From Komarekiella delphini-convector SJRDD-AB1 (GTDB lineage Bacteria > Cyanobacteriota > Cyanobacteriia > Cyanobacteriales > Nostocaceae), in NCBI RefSeq assembly GCF_014831675.1, contig NZ_VJXY01000045.1, positions 1-64,000 on the forward strand: a DNA stretch of 64,000 bases, read 5' to 3'. Under the pieces are notes generated by a model, which saw only the letters and a list, made by a program, of their open reading frames with translations, did no database searches and was not told the origin of the DNA. Below, in pieces: positions 1 to 8,929 of this stretch (positions are counted from its first letter, which is position 1; the number at the start of each line of letters is the position of its first letter). A program made the translations under genes and the position numbers.

Positions 1-43
1 CCCCCTGCCTCCCCCCACTGCTCCCCCATCCCCCATCTCCCGC
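1..43. repeat. C-rich dispersed simple repeat
   Basis: The window opens with runs of C separated by TG, AC or AT (CCCCCTGCCTCCCCC type). The same low-complexity C-rich sequence recurs between genes at about 42395-42440, 43075-43110 and 45918-45930, and in G-rich orientation at 26997-27034 and 46680-46725. It leaves no normal Shine-Dalgarno sequence in front of the ATG at 44. Confidence 0.6.
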
Positions 44-916
44 ATGACCCAAGCACCTAACCAGGAAACCAATATTTTAAGTAAATTCACGAGTGTACTT
101 GGTTTACTGGGTGCAGCACTTTTCTTTGCAGGCTGGATTTATCGTTGGTCATATTTTTACTTTTTTCAACTAGAAGTTAATACCCTCGACTTACCTGCAC
201 AGTCTTTTCTCATAGTTCCCCTGCAAATATTTCTCGGAGATGGCTGGGCAATATGCAAAACAGCGATCGCCTTTTTTATCGCTGCGATCGCCATTCAGGT
301 AACATTATGGTTAATTAAGATCATTAGTGATGTAATAGTCTCTGCAAGCCAATCACTAGTTAGCCGTATCATCTCTGCTACTCAACGCAGACGTTCATGG
401 ATAGCTAAACAGCTAAAATCTCTAGCTGAATTTGGTTCTGGGCAATTGCGTTCAGTTGATTTTTTGCGATCGCTAATTAATGAGATAGTAATAGTATCCT
501 GGGTTCTAATTGTGATATTTTGGTTAGCTCGTTGGCAAGGCATTGCAGATGCTAAACGGGATGCTGGTCAAAACTCCACTTTACCTGTTGTAGCGCTAAT
601 TACACCTGAAGAAAAGTTTGCTGTAGGGCGCAAACTTGATGATGTATTTGCCGATCCTTCCTTGAAAGGTTATCGCATTATTGGCGATCGAGGTCTATTC
701 GAGGACTTGCGAGGTAGGGAAGATAGTGATAGCAATCTCAAGCCGCCGAGAGTCTGGCGCTTACTCTTAGAACGTGGCGGCTGGATTTATTTGTTTCGAG
801 CATTGCCCCCAAATGCAAAATCTAACGAGATACCATCGGTTTTAGCTATTCAAGAAAGTGAGAAGGGACATATCATCATTCGTAGCCCAGAAGTTTCTAA
901 AACTAGTTCTCCTTGA
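44..916 (+). CDS. Hypothetical integral membrane protein
   Basis: I do not recognise the family. The 290-residue product has hydrophobic stretches at about residues 15-40, 50-95 and 146-165, which suggests three or more membrane segments. The remaining C-terminal third (about 170-290) is soluble, charged and contains a LKGYRIIGDRG stretch. HIP1 octamers lie inside the reading frame, as in ordinary chromosomal genes here. The start is the ATG at 44, directly after a C-rich repeat without an evident ribosome site, so the true start could differ. The 3' end overlaps the end of the convergent PEP-CTERM gene by 14 bases. Confidence 0.7.
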   Translation: MTQAPNQETNILSKFTSVLGLLGAALFFAGWIYRWSYFYFFQLEVNTLDLPAQSFLIVPLQIFLGDGWAICKTAIAFFIAAIAIQVTLWLIKIISDVIVSASQSLVSRIISATQRRRSWIAKQLKSLAEFGSGQLRSVDFLRSLINEIVIVSWVLIVIFWLARWQGIADAKRDAGQNSTLPVVALITPEEKFAVGRKLDDVFADPSLKGYRIIGDRGLFEDLRGREDSDSNLKPPRVWRLLLERGGWIYLFRALPPNAKSNEIPSVLAIQESEKGHIIIRSPEVSKTSSP

Positions 917-1475
917 ACGAATTACGAATTACGAATTTCTTTCGTTTCGCCCACCAGCCAAAACCAAGAGCAACTAATGAGCCACCGACTGTATAAGGTT
1001 CAGGAATAGGACGTGAAGTAACACTAAAGTTGCCATAATCTACATTGCTGGAGAACTCTGAATAACCTTCACCAAAACTACTGTAAAATACGTTAACGTT
1101 TCCCTTTCCGTCCTCCCCACTTCCAGAAACTCGGTAAGAAAAACCATTCTTAGTTAACAGCGGCATACTTGCATTCAACAGATTATCATTTGTTCCATAT
1201 TCACCTGGCGAGAGCAGTCCAATAATTTTCTCTGCAATTCCTTCTACCGTTCTTGTCCCATTGATTCCTGTGATTGTGTAATTGTTATTTATAGGATCTA
1301 AGTCGGTAGTGGTGAGGATGCCGCTAGCGGAAATTGCTGTACCATTTGCTTCATAACTGGGAAAAGAGTATTGAAAATCAAAGAACTGTGCAGCTTGTGC
1401 CACAGATGTACTAACACCAGTGAAGCCGATAACAACACTAACAGTAGCAATACGAAGCTTATTGGTTAATTGCAT
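903..1475 (-). CDS. PEP-CTERM sorting-signal secreted protein
   Basis: The 190-residue product begins with a signal peptide (MQLTNKLRIATVSVVIGF, cleavage likely after AQA near residue 26). It ends with a classical PEP-CTERM tail: IPEPYTV, a short hydrophobic helix, then the basic cluster AKRKK. Such proteins are exported and processed by an exosortase at the cell surface in species that make extracellular polysaccharide. The middle part is rich in Gly, Asn, Ser and Thr and I cannot assign it a domain. The frame stays open upstream to 1622, but the Met at 1475 is preferred because it has GGAG about nine bases upstream and starts the signal peptide; the longer frame reads through repeat DNA. 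Confidence 0.85.
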   Translation of the reverse strand: MQLTNKLRIATVSVVIGFTGVSTSVAQAAQFFDFQYSFPSYEANGTAISASGILTTTDLDPINNNYTITGINGTRTVEGIAEKIIGLLSPGEYGTNDNLLNASMPLLTKNGFSYRVSGSGEDGKGNVNVFYSSFGEGYSEFSSNVDYGNFSVTSRPIPEPYTVGGSLVALGFGWWAKRKKFVIRNSFKEN

Positions 1476-1606
1476 CAGATAATTCTCCAAAAACAAAGTT
1501 AACAAATTAGGTGTTGCGATCGCTACGCCCCACCATAGGCGATCGCTAATCTTGATTTGTCTAAGATGATACCAATTCACGAAAATCTTGATAAATATAG
1601 ATTTCT

Positions 1607-1839
1607 GGTAGGGGCACGGCAATGCCCATTGGTGTCAACTTAAGGTGAAAGCCTAGTCTGATAAGCATTTCAAAGTTTTTCGATGTACCACCTAGATTTG
1701 AGATCCCCCCTAACCCCCCTTGGAAAGGGGGGAATTAGAATCGAATGCCCCCTTTTGAAGGGGGTTGGGGGATCTGAAACTACGGGAAATGAGTGTTTGA
1801 GCTGAAGTTGACACCAATGGGCAATGTCGTGCCCCTACC
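1607..1839. mobile_element. MITE-like element with 35-bp terminal inverted repeats
   Basis: The 35 bases at 1607-1641 match the reverse complement of 1805-1839 at 33 positions. Both begin GGTAGGGGCACG and end GTGTCAACTT. The 233-bp unit has no coding capacity. A second palindromic repeat (about 1698-1776, GATCCCCC with inner AACCCCC and CCCTTT parts) sits in the middle, as if nested. Flanks show weaker mirrored similarity (GGTAT on both sides), which suggests longer, decayed ends. I infer a non-autonomous miniature element; no transposase is present in the window to pair with it. Confidence 0.55.
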
Positions 1840-1889
1840 AACGTATTTGTATCATTTTTAAAGTTAAATGGTATGAGTTGCAAAAAAAT

Positions 1890-1962
1890 GTAGGTTGTGT
1901 TGACGTAAGGAAACCCAACACCCTTATCAATGTTGGGTTTCGCGTTGCTCAACCCAACCTAC
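1890..1962. repeat. Long imperfect hairpin repeat (AACCCAACCTAC family)
   Basis: GTAGGTTG at 1890 pairs with CAACCTAC ending at 1962, and GAAACCCAACA pairs with TGTTGGGTTTC around a 10-base loop. The arms are about 31 bases. This kind of hairpin is common in intergenic DNA of filamentous cyanobacteria. It lies downstream of the cytochrome gene end at 2034 and could also act as a transcription stop for it. Confidence 0.5.
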
Positions 1963-2033
1963 ATCTATACTTTCCGTGTAGATCGTCATTAGTCATTAGT
2001 CATTTGTGTTTACCAACAACAAAGGACAATTAA

Positions 2034-4121
2034 TTAGAAATTACCAGGGTCATCATCAAGCGCTAGCAAGAAATTAATCAAGTCTGTTTGCTGATTTAAA
2101 TTAAACCCAGCTTGCCTATCTACGTAAAATTCATGCCCAGTACCATCAAGATTACTCCGTACTAAACTAGGGTTAGCTTTATTAGCTTTCACAACTAAGG
2201 CACGAAGTTCACGATCAACCAAAGCACGCAAACTACTAGCAGCATCAGCAGGTATACTTTGGCTAAGAGTGCCAGTTAACCCTAACCCACTCTTATCAAC
2301 AACAGTGATGCCATTTGAGTTAACTTGCAGGCTTCCTGCTCGCACTGCTACCCCACCATCATGCAAATATGGTGCGCTTAAATAAAGACCACGTAAGGAA
2401 ATAGTTTTGTAACCGCCTTTTGGCAATATACCTTTAGGTAACGTTGTAGGATTGTCAGAAATACCCTGTGTTGGCACATCTAATACTTCAGCGTTCGCAG
2501 GTATGGGAACGGGAGTATTGAAAGTGTACAGCTTAGGTGGCACTAACAAGTTACTCAGCGCTAGCCGAGACTCAGCACGAGCTGGGTTAGTACGAATTTT
2601 ATCAATTGGATAAATTTTGTTATCAGTAAAGAAAGGTGGAATGTGACAAGTTGCACAATTAGCTTTCTCAAAAACTTTGGCTCCACGTTTAACAGAATTG
2701 CTATTTAATGCTTGCCAGTTTTCCGAAGTTTTGTTAGCAGGTGGTACTAAACTATTTTGGAAAGCAGACATGGCGTTATTAGCAAATAAAAAAGAGCCAC
2801 TAGCGATATCATTAGGTTTCCCAGTATTTGGACTGAAAACCAAACCGTTGTATGTAAACAAGCTAGGGCGCAGATTAGGAGAATTCCCGGCTCCTGGAGC
2901 AGCAACTTGGTCTTCTAATTCTGCTTGTATAGCATCCGGTGCAATTTGACGCAGCCACTCTGAAGGTTTGACTTTAACTCCTTCTGGTAAACGTAGACGT
3001 GGATCGGCAGCATTCTGAAGGAATGTACCAATATAAACTTCTGGATCAATGTTAAGAGTTTCTAAACTGAGTTGAGCAGCCGCCAAGAGATTAATTTCCG
3101 AAGAATGAACACCGTTATTATTAGCGCTTAATCCCGCAAACGGCCCCACAGAAAACTGTCCATCAAAGAAATAAGGATGATTGTTAAATGTGAAAGCGCT
3201 GGGAATTTGAGTAGTATTGTTGATACTATCTGAAGAACTTTCAAAATTCCCGAAAGGCACATCTAATACTGCATCGTCGAAAGCTTTTTCAAACTTTTCA
3301 GGATCAGGTAATTCTACTTCATTACCTTTACTGTCTAGAATGATTTTGCCATTGCCTCGGTATTCTGGGTTTAGGGGGTTAAACTTTAACCGCGAAAACG
3401 CCGCAGCAGAATTTGGTGCTAAAGCAACTAACAAAGGTGTGGCAATTTCGCCATTAGGTACTCCGATTAGAGGTTCACCCTGACTTGAAAGGGAGACGTG
3501 GCAGGCAGCACAGCTAATATCAATGTTAGGTGTAATTCCTATTCCAATAGGAAAAGTTCCTCCCTTTTCCATTTTTAAGCCTGTATTAATCACAGTTCCT
3601 TGAGGAAAAGTTCGACTACCTAACGTTATATCTTTCTCAAGAGTAATTTGTAAGTTAGTTGTTGGCTGACCTTGCAACTTAACTATTGCTGTTTGTAATT
3701 CTGGCAAAATCGTTGCAATACCAGTTCCAAAACCGAATACTCCTTGCAGACCAAATGTATCGCCAATTTTGCGGTTAAAGAATATATCTTTACCTTTGGT
3801 AATTAACTCTTCAGTGATTTGAACTGCTCCTACTCGTTGATAGGAAATTGGGTCATTAGGATCAAGTCCCTGCTTGGCAACTATTCTTGCTGCTTGTTGA
3901 GGATTTAGCAATTTACCAAAATAGTCGTAATAGCCTAAAGGTTGAGTTGGAGCCGCTTGCAGCAAGCCATTCTTAGCTATGGCTCTCTGTGTCATCAAGC
4001 AATTTGATAACAGAATACCAAACAAACTAATGACAAAAACACAGATTAATAAGACAACCTTAGTTTTCAAAGCATATATGACCCTAAATACACCAGTATT
4101 AGGGTTTTTTTGGCGTTTCAT
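2034..4121 (-). CDS. Di-haem c-type cytochrome, peroxidase/RoxA-like
   Basis: The 695-residue protein carries two CXXCH haem c sites, SCAACH (Cys204-His208) and NCATCH (Cys489-His493). Near the C-terminus is the stretch SLRGLYLSAPYLHDGG, which resembles the conserved segment of bacterial di-haem cytochrome c peroxidases. Residues about 20-43 form a hydrophobic export signal or anchor, so the haems should face the periplasm or thylakoid lumen. Length and spacing of the haem sites are closer to the large RoxA/RoxB-type oxygenases and other large di-haem proteins than to 330-residue CcpA peroxidases. I infer a redox enzyme acting on peroxide or an organic substrate; the substrate is unknown. It stands alone between repeat regions and has its own 150-bp promoter region. 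Confidence 0.8.
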   Translation of the reverse strand: MKRQKNPNTGVFRVIYALKTKVVLLICVFVISLFGILLSNCLMTQRAIAKNGLLQAAPTQPLGYYDYFGKLLNPQQAARIVAKQGLDPNDPISYQRVGAVQITEELITKGKDIFFNRKIGDTFGLQGVFGFGTGIATILPELQTAIVKLQGQPTTNLQITLEKDITLGSRTFPQGTVINTGLKMEKGGTFPIGIGITPNIDISCAACHVSLSSQGEPLIGVPNGEIATPLLVALAPNSAAAFSRLKFNPLNPEYRGNGKIILDSKGNEVELPDPEKFEKAFDDAVLDVPFGNFESSSDSINNTTQIPSAFTFNNHPYFFDGQFSVGPFAGLSANNNGVHSSEINLLAAAQLSLETLNIDPEVYIGTFLQNAADPRLRLPEGVKVKPSEWLRQIAPDAIQAELEDQVAAPGAGNSPNLRPSLFTYNGLVFSPNTGKPNDIASGSFLFANNAMSAFQNSLVPPANKTSENWQALNSNSVKRGAKVFEKANCATCHIPPFFTDNKIYPIDKIRTNPARAESRLALSNLLVPPKLYTFNTPVPIPANAEVLDVPTQGISDNPTTLPKGILPKGGYKTISLRGLYLSAPYLHDGGVAVRAGSLQVNSNGITVVDKSGLGLTGTLSQSIPADAASSLRALVDRELRALVVKANKANPSLVRSNLDGTGHEFYVDRQAGFNLNQQTDLINFLLALDDDPGNF

Positions 4122-4236
4122 ATTGTTAAATGCATTTTAAAATCTGTAGGTAGATATAGCACACGTCAATGTAGATATATGCAAACTAGAAAGTTTTTTC
4201 ATATTCGTTAATAATATAAAAGTTCACGCGGTGTCC

Positions 4237-4269
4237 AGATCCCCGACTTCTCAAAGAAGTCGGGGATCT
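4237..4269. terminator. 33-bp perfect hairpin, terminator-like repeat
   Basis: AGATCCCCGACTTCT pairs perfectly with its complement around the three-base loop CAA. It lies 13 bases past the stop of the acyltransferase gene (minus strand). The same stem occurs at 17250-17282 with loop TTG, so this is a mobile or copied hairpin used at gene ends. There is no long T tract. Confidence 0.55.
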
Positions 4270-4281
4270 AACCTAACTGAA

Positions 4282-5688
4282 CTAATCAATCATCTTCTGT
4301 AATGCAACCTGCAAATCTCTTGTCAAATCGCTCAAAGCTTGTCTAACTGCGTGGCGATCGCCTTGAGAGTTCGCCCAGCGATCGCTAACTGAAATTGGCT
4401 CACCCACGGTGATTTGCGCTTCTTTCCAACCTAACCGAGGTCGCCCCGGAAGTGTTGTATCTTTAATTCGGGAGAGCATATCGAACATGAGTAACGCTAT
4501 TTCCGCAAACCTTTCAGCAGTAGGTTGTTCTTGAATATAAGTGGCTGTAACTGCGACAAAACTTTCCACTAACCGCATGTGTCGCATCCGCAAGTCTGCT
4601 TCTTCGGCAATCCAATCTGCTAGCCCACGTTTAAAGGGTGGTAAAGCCTTGATGTCTGGCAAATCTTCCCGGTAGATATAACTCCAGCCAGCTTCTTCCA
4701 AACGGCGACAGCGGTCAATAAAAGTTCCCTGTGACTGGAGTCCAAAATATTGCTCAGCAACTTGTAAAGCTGTATTCATTAAGCGGTGCAGTCGCTCAGT
4801 CAGCACTTGATTGGGACTAGGAGATTCTTCATTTGAGATGCTTTTGGGGATGTCTTGATGATAGAAGCGCCGATAAAACTCTTCCATCTCTGCAATCAAA
4901 TATTCAGCCAAACGATAGATGCGTTGGTAGTATATTTCTTGTTGCTCGCCTTGAGCAATTTCCTTTATTGGCAAGCCGCTATCAAGTTCCAATTTACTCA
5001 ATAGCCAATCTAGCTTTGACCAAGGTGGTTCAGTGTAGCGATACTGGATGGCGATCGGTACAATCACAACAGTCTCAGAACGGTTGGCTTTTTGCAAGTC
5101 TTCTAAGCACCAGAAACTCATTTGGGCAACACCAGGTTCTAAAGGGCTAACAACGCCACTAAGACCATTAGTACCGCCTTCGGGTGCAACTGAAATGGGA
5201 AATTTGCCATTAGCAAATAACTCCCGTGCTGTTTGGATAGCGTGTCTATCTAACCGCCTACCGCGACGAACTGGCACACCCCCGATTCGAGAGAACAATC
5301 TACCCAGCCAGTCCCCAGCCCATATTGTCATACCTCGGTCATAAAGAAAATAGCTGTGAACCCGATTTTTTAGCTCAATATTTTGTTGACGAGCAACCTT
5401 TGGTACAATCCGGGAAAGCAGATACAGCATACAAAGGGGATCTTCCACCTCTGGGTGACGAAATGCTATCAAAAAGCGAATTTTGCCAGCTTGAAATTGT
5501 TGATAAAGTTCGGCTAATACCTTAACGTTCCTGGCTTCAATATTGACTATACCAGCAGGTAGCCAAGGTCGAGTCCGAAACCGTAGCAAGAGCGGTAGTA
5601 ACCACTGAGTAATCTTGAGTATAAATGGGTTAAAACGTAGGGCAATAAATCTCAGTGGTGGCTGAGTAGAGTGAATCGATCTAGGCAA
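4282..5688 (-). CDS. PlsC-family 1-acylglycerol-3-phosphate acyltransferase-like protein
   Basis: The N-terminal half has the glycerolipid acyltransferase motifs in order: FRHPEVED with the catalytic H-X4-D pair (His78, Asp83), GGVPVRRG (about 136-143), and VAPEGGTNG (about 168-175). These motifs define enzymes that move an acyl chain onto a lysophospholipid or similar acceptor at the membrane. The hydrophobic N-terminus (about 20-40) would bring it to the membrane. At 468 residues it is longer than PlsC (about 240); the C-terminal 200 residues are helical and unassigned. It starts 67 bases downstream of the aldehyde oxidoreductase FAD subunit on the same strand and may be co-transcribed with it. 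The acyl acceptor cannot be told from sequence. Confidence 0.8.
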   Translation of the reverse strand: MPRSIHSTQPPLRFIALRFNPFILKITQWLLPLLLRFRTRPWLPAGIVNIEARNVKVLAELYQQFQAGKIRFLIAFRHPEVEDPLCMLYLLSRIVPKVARQQNIELKNRVHSYFLYDRGMTIWAGDWLGRLFSRIGGVPVRRGRRLDRHAIQTARELFANGKFPISVAPEGGTNGLSGVVSPLEPGVAQMSFWCLEDLQKANRSETVVIVPIAIQYRYTEPPWSKLDWLLSKLELDSGLPIKEIAQGEQQEIYYQRIYRLAEYLIAEMEEFYRRFYHQDIPKSISNEESPSPNQVLTERLHRLMNTALQVAEQYFGLQSQGTFIDRCRRLEEAGWSYIYREDLPDIKALPPFKRGLADWIAEEADLRMRHMRLVESFVAVTATYIQEQPTAERFAEIALLMFDMLSRIKDTTLPGRPRLGWKEAQITVGEPISVSDRWANSQGDRHAVRQALSDLTRDLQVALQKMID

Positions 5689-5754
5689 GTCGCTCTCCAG
5701 ATTGTATCTCTAGCGATTGTACAATATAGGGTCTTTGTTGTGCGGCTGGCTTTG

Positions 5755-6756
5755 TCAATTCATCTGTTTTTTGTCTCTCTCTTCCCTTGCTCCGACAACC
5801 GAAAGTACACGTACTAAAGCGCGTTTGACTAATTCAATTTTGAATTCATTGTGTGTTTGCGGTTTGGCATCTTTGACGGCTATTGTCGCTGCGGCTGTAA
5901 ATGTAGCTTCGTTAACAGGTTTTCCTTTGAGAAACTCCTCAGCTTCCCACCCACGCCAAGGTTTGGGTGCGACTCCGCCAAAAGCGATTCGTGCTGATTT
6001 AATCGTGTCCTGTTCTACATCTAAAGCAACAGCAACAGAAACCAAAGCAAATTCATAAGCTGCGCGATCTCTGACTTTTAAATAGTAAGATTTATATGCC
6101 AAATCCGGGATTTCAATGGCAGTAATTAATTCTCCAGGCTGTAATAGAGTTTCTTTTTCTGGTGTTTCACCTGGCAACAAATAAAAATCATGAATTGAAA
6201 TTCGACGTTCTGTTTGCAATCCTTGAGTACAAATTACAGCATTTAATGCTGTTAGAGCTACAGCTAAATCTGAAGGATGAACGGCAATACACGATTCACT
6301 AGCCCCAAAAATGGCGTGCATCCGGTTGTACCCTGAAACTGCCGAACAACCTATACCAGGAGTGCGTTTATTACAAGAAAAAACCGGATCTCGAAAGTAG
6401 CCACAGCGTACTCGTTGCAGCAAGTTACCGCCTACCGTTGCCATATTTCGTAGTTGAGGCGAAGCACTTTGTAGCAATGCTTGGCTAATAACTGGATAGC
6501 ACTCTTGAATCTTGGGATGAAATGCCACATCACTCAGCTTACAGACTGCACCTATGCGGATTTTATTAGCTTGAAATTCAATATTTGCTAAAGGCAAACT
6601 GTTAATATCAACTAATTTATTTGCTGCTTGTACCCCATCTTTCATCAATCCCAGTAAATCTGTGCCACCAGCGATAAATGTAGCAGTTTTGTCTTGATCA
6701 ACTGAAGCGATCGCCACTTCTTGGGAGGTAGGTTTAGCATAGCTAAATGGCTGCAT
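5755..6756 (-). CDS. Aldehyde oxidoreductase FAD-binding subunit, PaoB/YagS-type
   Basis: This is the medium subunit of a xanthine-dehydrogenase-family molybdoenzyme. The FAD-binding loops FIAGGTDLLGLMKDG and ATVGGNLLQRVRCGYFRD are clear. The segment CGYFRDPVFSCNKRTPGIGC holds three of the cysteines that, in E. coli PaoB, bind an extra [4Fe-4S] cluster, so this is the PaoB type rather than a plain XdhB. The start at 6756 has AGGAG upstream; the longer frame from 6831 overlaps the preceding gene. The gene follows the 2Fe-2S subunit by 10 bases, so the two are one operon. The molybdopterin subunit normally encoded third is absent here, replaced by an acyltransferase. Confidence 0.88.
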   Translation of the reverse strand: MQPFSYAKPTSQEVAIASVDQDKTATFIAGGTDLLGLMKDGVQAANKLVDINSLPLANIEFQANKIRIGAVCKLSDVAFHPKIQECYPVISQALLQSASPQLRNMATVGGNLLQRVRCGYFRDPVFSCNKRTPGIGCSAVSGYNRMHAIFGASESCIAVHPSDLAVALTALNAVICTQGLQTERRISIHDFYLLPGETPEKETLLQPGELITAIEIPDLAYKSYYLKVRDRAAYEFALVSVAVALDVEQDTIKSARIAFGGVAPKPWRGWEAEEFLKGKPVNEATFTAAATIAVKDAKPQTHNEFKIELVKRALVRVLSVVGAREERDKKQMN

Positions 6757-6766
6757 TTTCCATCTC

Positions 6767-7291
6767 CTATAGCACATCTTGAATTGCAGCAATAATATTC
6801 GGGTATGCTCCACAACGACACAGGTTTCCACTCATTTTTTCCTGAATTTCTGTCTCCGATTTTGGTAATTCTTCTAATATCATCCCCACGGCTGAGACAA
6901 TTTGCCCTGATGTACAGTAACCACATTGAAAAGCATCATGGGTAATAAAAGCTGTTTGCATGGGGTGAAGTTCGCCATCTTTAGCTAATCCCTCAATGGT
7001 AGTAATTGATGCACCAATGTGCATGACTGCTAAAGTCATACAAGAGTTAATTCGCCGACCATCAATTAACACAGTACAAGCACCACATTCACCGCGATCG
7101 CAAGCTTTTTTAGTACCCATTAGACCGAGATGTTCCCTAAGTGCATCGAGTAAGGTAACACGAGGTTCCAATCTTAGTGAGTAAGAAATATCATTGACAT
7201 TCAGCGCCAAATCTACTACCTCCGGGCCCAATATTTGAAATTCCTGGGGAAGAGAGTTTGAAGTTATTGGAGTTAAAGATTTATCTTCCAT
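6767..7291 (-). CDS. Aldehyde oxidoreductase [2Fe-2S] subunit, PaoA/YagT-type
   Basis: This is the small electron-transfer subunit of a molybdenum hydroxylase. The plant-type [2Fe-2S] cluster is bound by Cys64, Cys69, Cys72 and Cys84 (CDRGECGAC then C). The second, helical-bundle cluster is bound by Cys123 and Cys126 (CGYC) and Cys158 and Cys160 (CRC). Electrons from the molybdenum site would pass through these to FAD in the next gene's product. E. coli PaoA has a Tat signal; none is seen here, so this version should be cytoplasmic. It is divergent from the FAD monooxygenase at 7433. Confidence 0.9.
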   Translation of the reverse strand: MEDKSLTPITSNSLPQEFQILGPEVVDLALNVNDISYSLRLEPRVTLLDALREHLGLMGTKKACDRGECGACTVLIDGRRINSCMTLAVMHIGASITTIEGLAKDGELHPMQTAFITHDAFQCGYCTSGQIVSAVGMILEELPKSETEIQEKMSGNLCRCGAYPNIIAAIQDVL

Positions 7292-7432
7292 ATTTGGATT
7301 GCTAATAATAATTGTATTTATTATCTATCTTTCGTCTGTTATTTTTTTCATAATTATTAGTTAATCTAGCAAATATAGAAGTAAGTGCAAGCATTTTGTC
7401 ATTTATATTTATTCACAAAGGACAAATGACAA

Positions 7433-8605
7433 GTGACAAATGACAAAAAACCCGTATTAGAGAAAATTGCTATCATCGGTGCTGGACTAGGCGGTTTAGC
7501 TACTGCGATCGCCCTACGAAATCTTGGCTATAACGTGCAAGTATACGAAAAAGCACAAGAGTTTCGACCTGCGGGTACTGGTTTAGGATTAGCTCCAAAC
7601 GGTTTAAATTTTCTAGATGCGATCGCGCCGGGAATAGTTGAAACTCTCACAATTTCCGGCTGTCCAGTTCACAACTCAGTTTTCAAAAGTAATACCGGAG
7701 AAACGATCCGAGCTAACCAAAGCACATACTTAGAAAAATATGGACGGCCATTATTAACTGTTTGGTGGTGGCGTTTGCAGCAAACCCTGGCATCTAGATT
7801 ACCATCCGATATTATTCATCTCAATCATCGCTGCATCGGTTTTGAACAAAATGAAAACGGTGTGGAAGTCTACTTTGATGGCGGAAAAACAATATATGCA
7901 GATTTGCTGATTGGTTCTGATGGCGTCAACTCCACAATCAGAGAAACTTTAGTTGGAGATGGCAAGCCGAATTATCTGGGAAGTATGTGTTGGCGTTCTG
8001 TCCTACAGTATCAGCACGAACTATTTGATTCTTATGATTTAGTTTTTATTAAAGGCAACAAACAGTTTATGTACCTTCTCAATGTTGGCGAAGGATACAC
8101 CAGTTGGATTAGTCGTAAATCTACACCAGATTACTCGCTTTCTCAAACTGCTGATAAGGTTAAGTCTCGCATTCTCAATGATTTAGCTGGCTGGGATGAA
8201 TCATTTCGAGTAGTTGTAGAAATGACACCAGCCGAGCAAATTTGGGAAGGGCTGATTTGCGATCGCCCACCGTTAAATCACTGGAGCGAAGGCAGAGTAG
8301 TTCTTTTAGGCGATGCTGCCCATCCGATGGCTCCATCTATTGGACAGGGAGCCAACAGCACTTTTGAAGATGCGTACGAACTGCAAGCGTGTTTTTCCCA
8401 ATCATCTAGCTTAGCACAAGCTCTGACTAGCTACGAAAAGCGTCGCATCGAGCGCACACAAGTAATACAAGCTCGTAGTGCTTTGGGTGAGATACGTTAC
8501 TACGAAAGCGACAGCGGGCCCTCTGCTAGGCAAATGCAAGCAAATAATGATGATTTTCAAAATTGGCTTTACAACTACAAACCCTCTGCAATTGGTTTAT
8601 CTTAA
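7433..8605 (+). CDS. FAD-dependent monooxygenase (UbiH / zeaxanthin epoxidase-like)
   Basis: The 390-residue protein has the N-terminal dinucleotide fold GAGLGG (16-21), the middle DLLIGSDGVNSTIRE (DG motif), and the GDAAHPM motif (293-298) that contacts the FAD pyrophosphate and ribityl parts. These are the marks of group A flavoprotein hydroxylases using NAD(P)H and O2. The substrate is unknown. A paralogue lies at 21365-22534 with closely similar order and wording, including an FEQN segment and a C-terminal WLYNYKPS. The start is a GTG inside a run of ATGACAA-type heptamers, so the first residues are repeat-derived. It is divergent from the oxidoreductase genes. Confidence 0.85.
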   Translation: MTNDKKPVLEKIAIIGAGLGGLATAIALRNLGYNVQVYEKAQEFRPAGTGLGLAPNGLNFLDAIAPGIVETLTISGCPVHNSVFKSNTGETIRANQSTYLEKYGRPLLTVWWWRLQQTLASRLPSDIIHLNHRCIGFEQNENGVEVYFDGGKTIYADLLIGSDGVNSTIRETLVGDGKPNYLGSMCWRSVLQYQHELFDSYDLVFIKGNKQFMYLLNVGEGYTSWISRKSTPDYSLSQTADKVKSRILNDLAGWDESFRVVVEMTPAEQIWEGLICDRPPLNHWSEGRVVLLGDAAHPMAPSIGQGANSTFEDAYELQACFSQSSSLAQALTSYEKRRIERTQVIQARSALGEIRYYESDSGPSARQMQANNDDFQNWLYNYKPSAIGLS

Positions 8606-8929
8606 GCTAGGGGTACGAGCGTCACCCGTACCCGTACGGGCAAGCAAGCTACGCGCAGCGTCCCGTAGGGAAGGGTAAGGACTTTAGTCGAATGGCACTA
8701 AGAAAAGCCGAAACACTTGTGGTTTAAGCGGTTTGCAATTGGTTTTGTAATTCGTGCCGAGGTTTCGTCATTAAAGGGTAAGCTTTCGGGCGGCGTTTAC
8801 GGACTCGTGGTTCACTTCTGAGCGATCGCTCACTGCCTTGTGAGTCGGGTTCATAAATAAAAAAACAAAAGCCACCCTTTGATTTAATAGTCGGATGGCA
8901 TTTAAATTTATATTCACGTTATTTTTAGG
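8606..8929. other. Intergenic region with repeat hairpins
   Basis: No gene is supported in these 324 bases. GGGTACG and CGTACCC form a small hairpin near 8611-8633. It is followed by the CTACGCGCAGCGTCCCGTAGGG repeat fragment also seen near 19680 and 52910. A weak inverted repeat (GCCACC / GGATGGC, about 8870-8900) lies just past the leuD stop and may end its transcript. Confidence 0.5.

Larger units (their letters stand above)
1476..2033. other. Intergenic region built from repeats
   Basis: No gene is supported in these 558 bases. The stretch contains the 233-bp inverted-repeat element (1607-1839), the GATCCCCC palindromic repeat inside it (about 1698-1776), the AACCCAAC hairpin repeat (1890-1962), and heptamers of the GTCATTA type (about 1985-2005). 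Short open frames on both strands are low complexity and change with the repeats. Confidence 0.6.

Noticed and set aside
1710-2033. Short frames at 1710-1952 and 1824-2033
   Set aside because: Both read through the MITE-like and hairpin repeats and have repeat-derived peptides.
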